Positions 14,274 to 20,480 of a DNA stretch of 20,480 nucleotides are shown piece by piece. The notes beneath the pieces were generated by a model. That model was given only the letters and a program-made list of their open reading frames with translations. It did not search any database and had not been told where the DNA came from. The stretch is from positions 25,986 through 46,465 of the forward strand of contig MGVW01000053.1 of NCBI GenBank assembly GCA_001800675.1, in the 5' to 3' direction. A program made the translations under genes and the position numbers. Numbering within the stretch: position 1 is the stretch's first letter; each line of letters opens with the position of its first letter. This DNA comes from Euryarchaeota archaeon RBG_13_57_23 (GTDB taxonomy: Archaea > Thermoplasmatota > Thermoplasmata > UBA10834).

Positions 14274-15428
14274 ATGAACTCAGGGACTGCCGCGATGCTG
14301 GAGACTGCTGAGGCCTGCGCCAAGTGCAGGTGTGGTTGCTGCAAGGACCAGTGCCCGATGTACTCCGAGATAGTCGAAGAGAGCATATCTCCCAAGGGCA
14401 GGAACCTGTTGATCAGGGCGGTATGTGGCGGCGTTGTGGAACCAGATGAGCGGACTGTCAGGATTGCATATTCCTGCCTGCTCTGCAGAAGGGACGAATA
14501 CGACTGCTCTGCCAAATTGAAGAACGCGGAGGCGGCTGAGGCATTCAGGGAGTATCTTGTGGACAAGGGCATACCTCCTCTTAAGGAACACGAGCCTCTG
14601 ATCAAGAGCCTCGAGAACTACGGCAACCCGTGGCAGGAATCGAGGGCTGCCCGCAAGAGATGGGCGAGGGAGCTCAAGGGCAGGAAAGCGATTCCAGGGA
14701 AAACGAAGGTCTTGTTCTATGTCGGCTGCACATTCGCCTTGGACAGATCTCTGCAAGACACCCCCAAGGCACTCGTACGTCTGATGGAGCATGTGAATGA
14801 GGATTTCGGTCTCATGTTGGAGGACGAAGTGTGTTGCGGCTCGACGGTCAAGAGGATCGGGCAACGGGCGCTCTTCGAGAGGCTGCGAGAAGAGAACGAG
14901 ACCAAAATCCGCGGCCTTGGCGTGGAGACCATCGTGACCGCCTGTGCCGGCTGCTACAAGACGCTCAAGCAGGACTACCCTGGCCTGGGTGAGGATGTTG
15001 AGATACTGCACTCGACCGAGTATATGTCGAGGTTGGTCAGGTCCGGGAAGATCAAGTTCAGAAACGCGAAGATGGCAGTCACATATCACGACCCATGCCA
15101 CCTTGGAAGACACGCAGAGGTCTACGACGCCCCTCGCGCGATTCTCAGAGCTGTTCCTGGCCTGAAGCTGATCGAGATGAGGAACTCGAGGGAGAAAGCG
15201 AGGTGTTGTGGCGGTGGGGCAGGCGTCAAGACCGCGTATCCGGAGTTGTCGGGCAAAGCTGCGTTGCGTCGGCTGAAGGAAGCTGAGCGGACTGGTGCTG
15301 ATGCCATTGTGACGACATGTCCTTTCTGCGTTCAGACACTCGGAGCAGCTGCTGAAGCAAACTCGTCCAAGATTCGCGTCATCGAGCTCTCTGTCTTCCT
15401 TGATGAGCTCGTCATTCCGACTTCGTAG
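14274..15428 (+). CDS. (Fe-S)-binding protein with two CCG domains (GlpC/GlcF/HdrD-like)
   Basis: This is the electron-carrying partner expected for the FAD oxidoreductase next door, in the style of GlcF, GlpC, LutA or HdrD. The 384-residue protein starts with a ferredoxin-like region: C15, C18, C20, C22, C23 and C27P, then CLLCRRDEYDCS (68-79), where the third cysteine of a normal CxxCxxCxxxCP is D74. Two cysteine-rich CCG domains follow, with VGCTFALD, EVCCGS and TACAGC in the first and HDPCHLGRH, ARCCGGG and TTCPFC in the second, expected to hold further Fe-S clusters. It is probably cytosolic or membrane-peripheral, passing electrons to quinone, thiols or another carrier. The next gene begins 11 bases later. 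Confidence 0.88.
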   Translation: MNSGTAAMLETAEACAKCRCGCCKDQCPMYSEIVEESISPKGRNLLIRAVCGGVVEPDERTVRIAYSCLLCRRDEYDCSAKLKNAEAAEAFREYLVDKGIPPLKEHEPLIKSLENYGNPWQESRAARKRWARELKGRKAIPGKTKVLFYVGCTFALDRSLQDTPKALVRLMEHVNEDFGLMLEDEVCCGSTVKRIGQRALFERLREENETKIRGLGVETIVTACAGCYKTLKQDYPGLGEDVEILHSTEYMSRLVRSGKIKFRNAKMAVTYHDPCHLGRHAEVYDAPRAILRAVPGLKLIEMRNSREKARCCGGGAGVKTAYPELSGKAALRRLKEAERTGADAIVTTCPFCVQTLGAAAEANSSKIRVIELSVFLDELVIPTS

Positions 15429-15434
15429 GAGGTC
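15424..15434 (+). promoter_or_regulatory. strong Shine-Dalgarno site for the FAD oxidoreductase
   Basis: TAGGAGGTCG overlaps the stop of the Fe-S gene and sits about 6 bases before the ATG at 15440, coupling the two genes. Confidence 0.5.
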
Positions 15435-15439
15435 GCCCG

Positions 15440-16846
15440 ATGAACGAATCTGACCACGAGGAGCTCAGGAGAGAATTGGTTAGTCTACTTGGGGAATTCA
15501 AGGTGCTGTGGAACAAGTCCGATCTGCTCCCCTACACGAAGGACACGTACAGGATACGATTCGAGGACGATCATCGGTACTTCCCTGATTTCGCGGTGCT
15601 TCCGGAAACGACGCAAGAGGTCCAGGGCATCGTGGGAATAGCCGCGCGGAGGAAGATACCACTCATCCCGAAGGGGGGCGGGTCGAATCGGACCGGAATG
15701 CTGGTTCCCATCCACGGGGGAATTCTCGTAGACACCATCAAGATGAAGCGCGTGGTAGAAGTCGACAAACCGAACCTGTGCGTCACTGTGCAGCCTGGAA
15801 TCACGCTGAAGGAGCTGGCGGACTGTCTCGAGGACTACGGGCTCTGGCTGACTCAGGAACAGGGTTCGCTGAAGATCGCCACGGTCGGGGGCGCGATTTC
15901 CACTTCCGGGTTCAGCAGGTTTCATCAGAAGTACGGGGTGATCGCGGACCGCGTGATGTCCCTGGAGGTGGTGCTGGCAGACGGAAGCGTGCTCAGAACG
16001 GGACCGAAGGTGCTCTACACATCCACTGGCTATAGGCTCCATCAGCTCTTCATCGCCGCTGAGGGCACGCTCGGGATAATAACCGAGGCGACTCTGAGGG
16101 TCGAGCCACTGCCAGAAGCCAGAGATGTGGTCCTTGCGTTCTACGACGATTTCTGGGGGGCCAACGATGCCGCTCAGAGGCTGATGGCATCCGGAGTGGT
16201 CTTCTCGGGGGCCGAGGCCTACGAGGGACATGGCATGGACAAGCTGGGCGCTCCCGAAGACAAGACGAGCCTGATATACGTGATATTCCACGGGACTAGA
16301 GGCGAAGTCGAAGCGGAGTCAGCATTCGTGAAGAAGATCGTCGAGGGGACTCATGGCGTACTCGCAAAGCACGATGTGGCAATGACATTCCTCGATACGT
16401 ATACAGAGCAGTGGTGTGGTGCTCGAGCGTTGACAGGCTTCGAGGATGTCATTACAACGTATGTTCCCATGGAGCGCATGAAAGAATTCTACGACAAATT
16501 GTGGAACGAGATCGCCCCGAAGTACGGTCTCGAGCCGTTGCCGGGAGAGAAGTACGGTCTCGATGTTGGCCGATACCGCATGGTTGGCGGGAGGTACTGG
16601 CTCCCGAAAGGCGAGAGGGCCTGGGAGAGATACCAGGAGGCCGTTCGGGAGATTTCTGTGCTCGCGACGAGCTTCGGTGGCTCCATCCAGAGTTGTCACG
16701 GTGTGGGGATACAGCACAGGGAGAACATCACACTTGAATACTCAGATGTGGCCCTGGACACAATGAGGAACATCAAGAAGGTCCTAGACCCCGACAACAT
16801 AATGAACCCGGGGAAGAAGATACCGTCCAAGAAGAGAGTGCCATGA
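15440..16846 (+). CDS. FAD-binding oxidoreductase, GlcD/D-lactate dehydrogenase type
   Basis: This flavoprotein oxidises a 2-hydroxy acid such as glycolate or D-lactate, or a related substrate, and hands electrons to an Fe-S partner. The 468-residue protein has the PCMH-type FAD domain (about 45-225) with PKGGGSNRTG (77-86), TVGGAISTSG (148-157) and AAEGTLGIITEATL (206-219). A C-terminal GlcD-like substrate domain ends in HGVGIQHR, then TMRNIKKVLDPDNIMNPGK, the classical family finish. It lies directly between the CCG-domain Fe-S protein and a small hypothetical gene, whose start overlaps its stop (ATGA). The exact substrate is not shown by the sequence, and the MttB-like neighbour raises methylamine-derived acids as an option. 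Confidence 0.92.
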   Translation: MNESDHEELRRELVSLLGEFKVLWNKSDLLPYTKDTYRIRFEDDHRYFPDFAVLPETTQEVQGIVGIAARRKIPLIPKGGGSNRTGMLVPIHGGILVDTIKMKRVVEVDKPNLCVTVQPGITLKELADCLEDYGLWLTQEQGSLKIATVGGAISTSGFSRFHQKYGVIADRVMSLEVVLADGSVLRTGPKVLYTSTGYRLHQLFIAAEGTLGIITEATLRVEPLPEARDVVLAFYDDFWGANDAAQRLMASGVVFSGAEAYEGHGMDKLGAPEDKTSLIYVIFHGTRGEVEAESAFVKKIVEGTHGVLAKHDVAMTFLDTYTEQWCGARALTGFEDVITTYVPMERMKEFYDKLWNEIAPKYGLEPLPGEKYGLDVGRYRMVGGRYWLPKGERAWERYQEAVREISVLATSFGGSIQSCHGVGIQHRENITLEYSDVALDTMRNIKKVLDPDNIMNPGKKIPSKKRVP

Positions 16847-17151
16847 AAGCGGAATGGAACAAAGCTATACAGCGGTTCATTCTGAACAACCTTGGTCAGA
16901 TGGACCAGGAAGATGTGGACGCGTGGGTCGATGGCGAGCTGGAACTAGCTCCGATGATGGAGCCGCCTCTGCGTGCTCAGTCTCAGTACCGTGATCAGAT
17001 ACTCCGGGAACTCCATCAGATAACGGCCATGGAGATCTTCGATAGATTTCAGAACGAGCACCCAGAGCTCGTATTCAAGGATAAGAACACGGCGATGGTC
17101 AGGATAGGCAAGGAACTCGAAGCTCTGAAGTCCATTGTAGTGACTTTGTGA
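16843..17151 (+). CDS. hypothetical protein, 102 residues, third gene of the redox operon
   Basis: I do not recognise this family. The ATG overlaps the stop of the FAD oxidoreductase (ATGA), so translational coupling is very likely and the ORF is credible. The product is soluble, acidic and largely helical in appearance, with an N-terminal MKAEWNKAIQRFILNNLGQM segment, an acidic middle (DQEDVDAWVDGELEL), and a C-terminal helix ending KELEALKSIVVTL. It has no cysteines, signal peptide or membrane segment. As the last gene of the operon it may be an accessory or assembly factor for the oxidoreductase, but that is inference from position only. Confidence 0.75.
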   Translation: MKAEWNKAIQRFILNNLGQMDQEDVDAWVDGELELAPMMEPPLRAQSQYRDQILRELHQITAMEIFDRFQNEHPELVFKDKNTAMVRIGKELEALKSIVVTL

Positions 17152-17176
17152 GCAGGCGGACATACGCCCGATTCAA

Positions 17177-17191
17177 CCCCTTCGGGAGGGG
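17177..17191 (+). terminator. GC-rich hairpin after the redox operon
   Basis: CCCCT and AGGGG form a perfect 5-bp stem with loop TCGGG, 25 bases after the stop of the 102-residue gene. No T-tract follows closely. Possible operon end. Confidence 0.3.
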
Positions 17192-17199
17192 CTTCAGAA

Positions 17200-17225
17200 C
17201 GAACCTGTTCGGGAGTGGTTTATTT
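17200..17225 (+). promoter_or_regulatory. promoter of the zinc-ribbon microprotein
   Basis: TTTATTT (17219-17225) is a TATA-like box about 39 bases before the ATG at 17261. A small inverted repeat CGAAC-CT-GTTCG (17200-17211) abuts it upstream and could be a regulator site. Confidence 0.35.
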
Positions 17226-17260
17226 GAGTGGGTCCGCCTCACTCGTTAACGGTGTTAAAC

Positions 17261-17386
17261 ATGGTCCAAGGACTTGCCACGCGCGAGGTCGCCAAGAGCT
17301 ACAAGAAGAAAGCGAAGAACGTGTGCCCAGAGTGCGGGAAGGATATACACGATCCGGACTGCGCCTACTACGAGAAAGGACGTTAG
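17261..17386 (+). CDS. 41-residue zinc-ribbon-like microprotein
   Basis: This is too short for usual ORF calling, so I translated it by hand. It has 41 residues: a basic N-terminal half (TREVAKSYKKKAKN) followed by CPECGKDIHDPDC and a short YYEKGR tail. C22, C25, H30 and C34 could form one zinc site. The start has GGTG 6 bases upstream and a TATA box about 39 bases upstream. The gene stands alone between the redox operon and the CoA-transferase gene. The basic half plus a zinc knuckle suggests nucleic-acid or ribosome contact, but I do not recognise the family. I favour a real gene because signals and composition agree. Confidence 0.6.
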   Translation: MVQGLATREVAKSYKKKAKNVCPECGKDIHDPDCAYYEKGR

Positions 17387-17511
17387 GAGTCCGAACTCGG
17401 CACGCGGTAGTCTCGACTTCCGCTCAAGAGTCTGTTGACTAGCGGATTCAGGCTTCACAAACCCCTCGGTTATCCATTTCCGTCTTCAGCCACTGTGTAT
17501 GTTCCAAATAG

Positions 17512-17533
17512 TTAATATTAGGATGCTTATTTG
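17512..17533 (+). promoter_or_regulatory. promoter region of the CoA-transferase/GNAT gene
   Basis: Two TATA-like boxes occur: TTAATATTA (17512-17520), giving a start a few bases before the ATG at 17548, and CTTATTTG (17526-17533), which would favour an internal ATG at 17596 or 17605. The rest of the 161-base gap (17387-17547) shows nothing else. Confidence 0.4.
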
Positions 17534-17547
17534 AAAGCCTGAGTTCG

Positions 17548-19452
17548 ATGAACAAGGCGAACGACAGCTCCAATTTCAAGGGTAGTACTTCGGATATGTA
17601 CGCCATGACCGATTGGCGGGTTCGCTACGCGGACAAGATCAGGACTGTCGATCAGGCTATTGCGACAATCAGAAGGGGTGACAAGGTTTTCATCGGGTCC
17701 GGGGCGGCGGAGCCTCAGACTCTGGTCAAGTCTCTCATCGAATCCTCGGGCAGACTTGCCGACACCAGGATAATGCACATCATGACCCTGGGTGTCGCGC
17801 CCTACACCGAGGAGAAGTTCACAGACCAATTCAGGCACAACGCGTTCTTCATCGGGGCGAACACGAGAAAGGCGGTCTCAGAAGGGCGTGCGGACTACAC
17901 TCCCGTCTTCCTCTCGGAGATACCGGCCCTCTTCAAGACCGGACAGATTACGATCGATATCGCCTTGATACAGGTCTCGCCTCCTGACAAGTACGGATTT
18001 TGCAGTTACGGTGTCTCGACGGACATCGTCAAGTCAGCCGCGGAGTCGGCCACGAAGGTCATCGCAGAAATCAATCCACAGATGCCTCGAGCCCTCGGGG
18101 ACTGTTTCATCAGCATGGACGATATCGATATGGCCGTCCCGGTCGACGAGCCTCTTCTGTACTCCGTGCGCGAGCGCGCGGACGATGTCGCTCGGAGGAT
18201 TGGGAGGAACATCGCATTGCTCATTGAGGATGGCTCCACGCTTCAGATGGGCATCGGGACTATTCCCGATTCGGTTCTACACTTCCTCACAGACAAGAAG
18301 GACCTGGGTATCCACACAGAAATGTTCTCCGACGGGTTCATGGAGCTCGTGGACAAGGGTGTGATCACCAACAAGAAGAAGACGATACACCCCGGGAAAA
18401 CGGTTGCATCCTTCTGCATAGGTAGCAGGAGTCTATACGACTACATCGACAACAATCCTGCGATCGAGTTCCACCCGACAGAGTACACGAACGATCCTTT
18501 CATAATCAGCCAGAACGACAAGATGGTCGCAATCAACTCCGCGATTGAGGTCGACCTAACAGGACAGGTCTGCGCCGACTCATTGGGTCCGATGTTCTAT
18601 TCGGGCATCGGGGGGCAGATTGACTTCGTCAGGGGAGCTTCGCGGTCCAAGGGGGGCAAGGCAATCATCGCGCTCCCTTCGACAACCAAGAACGACACAA
18701 TCTCACGTATCTCCGTCAACCTCAAGGAAGGCGCAGGGGTTGTGACCACGAGAGGCGATGTGCACTACGTGGTCACCGAATGGGGTGTGGCGTACCTCCA
18801 TGGCAAGAACATACGCGAACGCGCCATGGCGCTCATAGGAATCGCGCACCCGAAGTTCAGGAAGAAGCTCCTCGAGGGGGCGAAGAAGCTCAGCTACGTA
18901 TACAAGGACCAGATCCTACCGGACGAGGCGGATGTGTATCCTGAAGGTTTCGAGACCACGATGATCACAAAGGGCGGTTCTGAGCTGATCGTAAGACCAA
19001 TCAAGCCGACGGACGAGGAGATGCTCAGCGACATGTTCTACGATCTCAGCGACCAGACGATAATCAACCGGTTCTTCAGCATGCTCAAGTCCATGCCGCA
19101 CAGGAAGCTCCAGCAGTTCTGTTGCATAGACTACGACGGCGAGATGTCCTTGGTCGCGCTCACAAAGGAAGGTGTGAAGCAGAGGATCGTGGGCTTGGGG
19201 AGCTACCATCTGAACCCCGCGACTCACAGGGCCGAGATCGCATTCATGATGGCCGATGCATGGCAGGGAAAGGGCATTGGCACATACATGATGCAGGGAC
19301 TCGTGAAGATCGCGAAGTCGAAGAAGATCAAGGGGTTCACCGCGGAGGTCATGAGGGACAACGTCCCGATGATTGCGCTCATGCACAAGGCAGGGGTCGA
19401 GCCCAAATCGACCATCGTCAACGGATCATATCTGTTCACGATGGATTTCTAG
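17548..19452 (+). CDS. CoA-transferase/acetyl-CoA hydrolase fused to a GNAT acetyltransferase domain
   Basis: This is a 634-residue two-domain protein. Residues about 25-460 form a class I CoA-transferase/acetyl-CoA hydrolase-family unit (4-hydroxybutyrate CoA-transferase-like). It has SGAAEPQTL (51-59) and QVSPPDKYGF (142-151). The motif IEVDLTGQV supplies the likely catalytic glutamate E334, and GGQIDFVRGA (355-364) follows. Residues about 475-634 form a GNAT domain with the acetyl-CoA loop QGKGIGTYM (573-581) and FTAEVMRDNVPMIALMHKAG before the last strand. It would move CoA between organic acids or hydrolyse acetyl-CoA, with the GNAT part possibly acetylating the enzyme itself or another protein. 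The fusion also occurs in some bacteria. In-frame ATGs at 17596 and 17605 are alternative starts. Confidence 0.9.
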   Translation: MNKANDSSNFKGSTSDMYAMTDWRVRYADKIRTVDQAIATIRRGDKVFIGSGAAEPQTLVKSLIESSGRLADTRIMHIMTLGVAPYTEEKFTDQFRHNAFFIGANTRKAVSEGRADYTPVFLSEIPALFKTGQITIDIALIQVSPPDKYGFCSYGVSTDIVKSAAESATKVIAEINPQMPRALGDCFISMDDIDMAVPVDEPLLYSVRERADDVARRIGRNIALLIEDGSTLQMGIGTIPDSVLHFLTDKKDLGIHTEMFSDGFMELVDKGVITNKKKTIHPGKTVASFCIGSRSLYDYIDNNPAIEFHPTEYTNDPFIISQNDKMVAINSAIEVDLTGQVCADSLGPMFYSGIGGQIDFVRGASRSKGGKAIIALPSTTKNDTISRISVNLKEGAGVVTTRGDVHYVVTEWGVAYLHGKNIRERAMALIGIAHPKFRKKLLEGAKKLSYVYKDQILPDEADVYPEGFETTMITKGGSELIVRPIKPTDEEMLSDMFYDLSDQTIINRFFSMLKSMPHRKLQQFCCIDYDGEMSLVALTKEGVKQRIVGLGSYHLNPATHRAEIAFMMADAWQGKGIGTYMMQGLVKIAKSKKIKGFTAEVMRDNVPMIALMHKAGVEPKSTIVNGSYLFTMDF

Positions 19453-19455
19453 CAG

Positions 19456-19465
19456 GATTATTTAG
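19456..19465 (+). promoter_or_regulatory. TATA box for nfo
   Basis: GATTATTTAG begins 4 bases after the preceding stop and predicts transcription from about 19487, just at the GGAGAGGT ribosome site (19487-19494) of nfo. Confidence 0.4.
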
Positions 19466-19498
19466 TCGGTCGTTGATTACGAACCTGGAGAGGTAGAG

Positions 19499-20344
19499 TT
19501 GCTACTGGGTGCACACGTATCTGTGGCGGGGGGTTTGTCAAAGGCCCCTGAGAATGGCAGGAAGCTCACCTGCGACTGCATGCAGATCTTCTCTAAGAAC
19601 CAGATGCAGTGGAATGCGAAGCCGATCGATTTGGAGGAAGCGGAGAAGTTCAGACAGAACTCCAATGAGTTCGACATATCGGAGACTGTCATCCACGACT
19701 CCTATCTCATCAACCTCGGCAGTCCGTATAAGGGAATGCAGAAGCAGTCCAGGGAGGCCTTTCTCGATGAGATGGTTAGGGCCAAGCATCTGGGCGTGAG
19801 GTATTTGATCTTCCACCCGGGCGCGCACATGGGCGCCGGTGAGCAGGCCGGTCTGAAAAGGGTCGCTGAATCGATGAACTGGGTCAGGAAGGAGTTCGGG
19901 TCGGGGGATGTGCAACTCATCCTCGAGATAACGGCCGGTCAGGGGACCCTGCTCGGCAATTCCTTCGAGCAGCTCAAGAAGGTCATAGATCAGCTGGAGG
20001 ACCAGAAGAATGTGGGCGTTTGCTTCGACACATGCCATGCCTACGCGGCTGGATACGATGTCAAGACGAAGACGGGATATGCCAGGACGTTCGACCTGTT
20101 CGACGATGTCCTGGGCCTCGACTATCTGAAGGCGATGCACCTCAACGACTCGAAGGGGAAACAAGGCTCTCATCTGGACAGGCACGAGCAGATAGGCAAG
20201 GGGTTCATCGGAACCGAGGGGTTCGGGAATTTCATGACCGACCATCGTTGGGAAAAGATACCAATGGTGCTCGAGACTCCCGCCGGCGACAAGTTATACA
20301 AGCAGGAGTTGAAGCTGCTCAGGTCCCTGATCAAGAAACGCTGA
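19499..20344 (+). CDS. nfo: endonuclease IV (AP endonuclease)
   Basis: Nfo cuts DNA 5' to abasic sites in base excision repair, using three zinc ions in a TIM barrel. The 281-residue protein has the family length. Seen: LLGAHVSVAGGL at the N-terminus (first zinc histidine), DCMQIFSKNQMQW, HDSYLINLGSP, LIFHPGAHMGAG, a LEITAGQGTLLG segment with the metal glutamate, VCFDTCHAYAAGYD, MHLNDSKGKQGSHLDRHEQIGKG, and VLETP near the end; these cover all zinc ligands I expect. The start is a TTG at 19499 with GGAGAGGT upstream. Its last 14 bases overlap the stop end of the convergent minus-strand gene. Confidence 0.95.
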   Translation: MLLGAHVSVAGGLSKAPENGRKLTCDCMQIFSKNQMQWNAKPIDLEEAEKFRQNSNEFDISETVIHDSYLINLGSPYKGMQKQSREAFLDEMVRAKHLGVRYLIFHPGAHMGAGEQAGLKRVAESMNWVRKEFGSGDVQLILEITAGQGTLLGNSFEQLKKVIDQLEDQKNVGVCFDTCHAYAAGYDVKTKTGYARTFDLFDDVLGLDYLKAMHLNDSKGKQGSHLDRHEQIGKGFIGTEGFGNFMTDHRWEKIPMVLETPAGDKLYKQELKLLRSLIKKR

Positions 20345-20480
20345 TCCCAACCTGCTCCACGACCTCTATGTCTCCAGGCGGCAGTATGCTCTGGATCTCC
20401 TCAATGGGCACCTGGAAGGCTTCCGCTACCTTCTTAGCGAATACGTTCTTGTCTTCCCGGCCAGGGCGAATTATCACAAA
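20331..20480 (-). CDS. C-terminal end of an unrecognised protein (partial)
   Basis: A minus-strand frame enters from the right edge and stops with TGA at 20331, giving the last 49 residues of a larger protein. The fragment contains VIIRPGREDKNVFAKKVAEAF, then VPIEEIQSILPPGDIEVVEQVG. The lysine- and valine-rich composition and smooth codon use look like a real gene, and convergent overlap with nfo by 14 bases is normal in this compact genome. I do not recognise the family from so little. Confidence 0.6.
   Translation of the reverse strand, partial: FVIIRPGREDKNVFAKKVAEAFQVPIEEIQSILPPGDIEVVEQVGISVS

Noticed and set aside
14280..15113. Long minus-strand ORF of 277 codons opposite the Fe-S gene
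   Set aside because: It mirrors the cysteine-rich Fe-S gene in antisense; high GC content makes long shadow frames common here.
1..20480. CRISPR arrays, insertion sequences, rRNA genes
   Set aside because: No regularly spaced repeats, transposase-like ORFs or rRNA sequence were seen on either strand.

Overview
The window is archaeal chromosomal DNA, most like a Thermoplasmata-type euryarchaeon. The domain call is firm. It rests on the archaea-only GatD and GatE amidotransferase subunits, ribosomal protein S17e, an HVO_0476-type zinc finger protein, a TraB protein, a tRNA gene without an encoded CCA end, and many genes with a TATA-like box about 27 bases upstream of an apparently leaderless ATG or GTG. 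The class call is an inference from gene content and style. Gene density is high, coding DNA is GC-rich, no intergenic gap exceeds about 200 bases, and there is no sign of phage, insertion sequences or CRISPR.

Layout. 1-747: partial purD (minus). 876-4038: gatD and gatE, tightly coupled (plus). 3995-4840 (minus): a 62-residue small protein downstream of an Mtq2/HemK2-like release-factor methyltransferase. 4920-7268 (plus): a rhomboid protease with a C-terminal zinc ribbon, an HVO_0476-like zinc finger protein, and protein-L-isoaspartate methyltransferase. 7276-7911 (minus): a HAD phosphatase, diverging from a short TraB protein (7967-8671, plus) through one shared TATA region. 8777-9806 (plus): thyX and rps17e. 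9889-12541 (plus): a three-gene ABC exporter operon. 12609-12682: tRNA-Arg(GCG).

12706-17151 is the most interesting part. A non-pyrrolysine MttB-family methyltransferase (minus) diverges from a three-gene redox operon (plus). That operon encodes a CCG-domain Fe-S protein with odd cluster motifs, a GlcD-type FAD oxidoreductase, and an unrecognised 102-residue protein. The intergenic region holds a perfect 7-bp inverted repeat around an AT-rich TATA-like core. I infer a co-regulated catabolic module for a methylated amine or a related hydroxy or amino acid; the substrate cannot be read from the sequence.

17261-20480: a 41-residue zinc-ribbon microprotein, a CoA-transferase/acetyl-CoA hydrolase fused to a GNAT acetyltransferase domain, endonuclease IV (nfo), and the C-terminal end of an unrecognised minus-strand gene.

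Most other genes are housekeeping: purine synthesis, tRNA-Gln amidation, translation termination, protein repair, dTMP synthesis and DNA repair.
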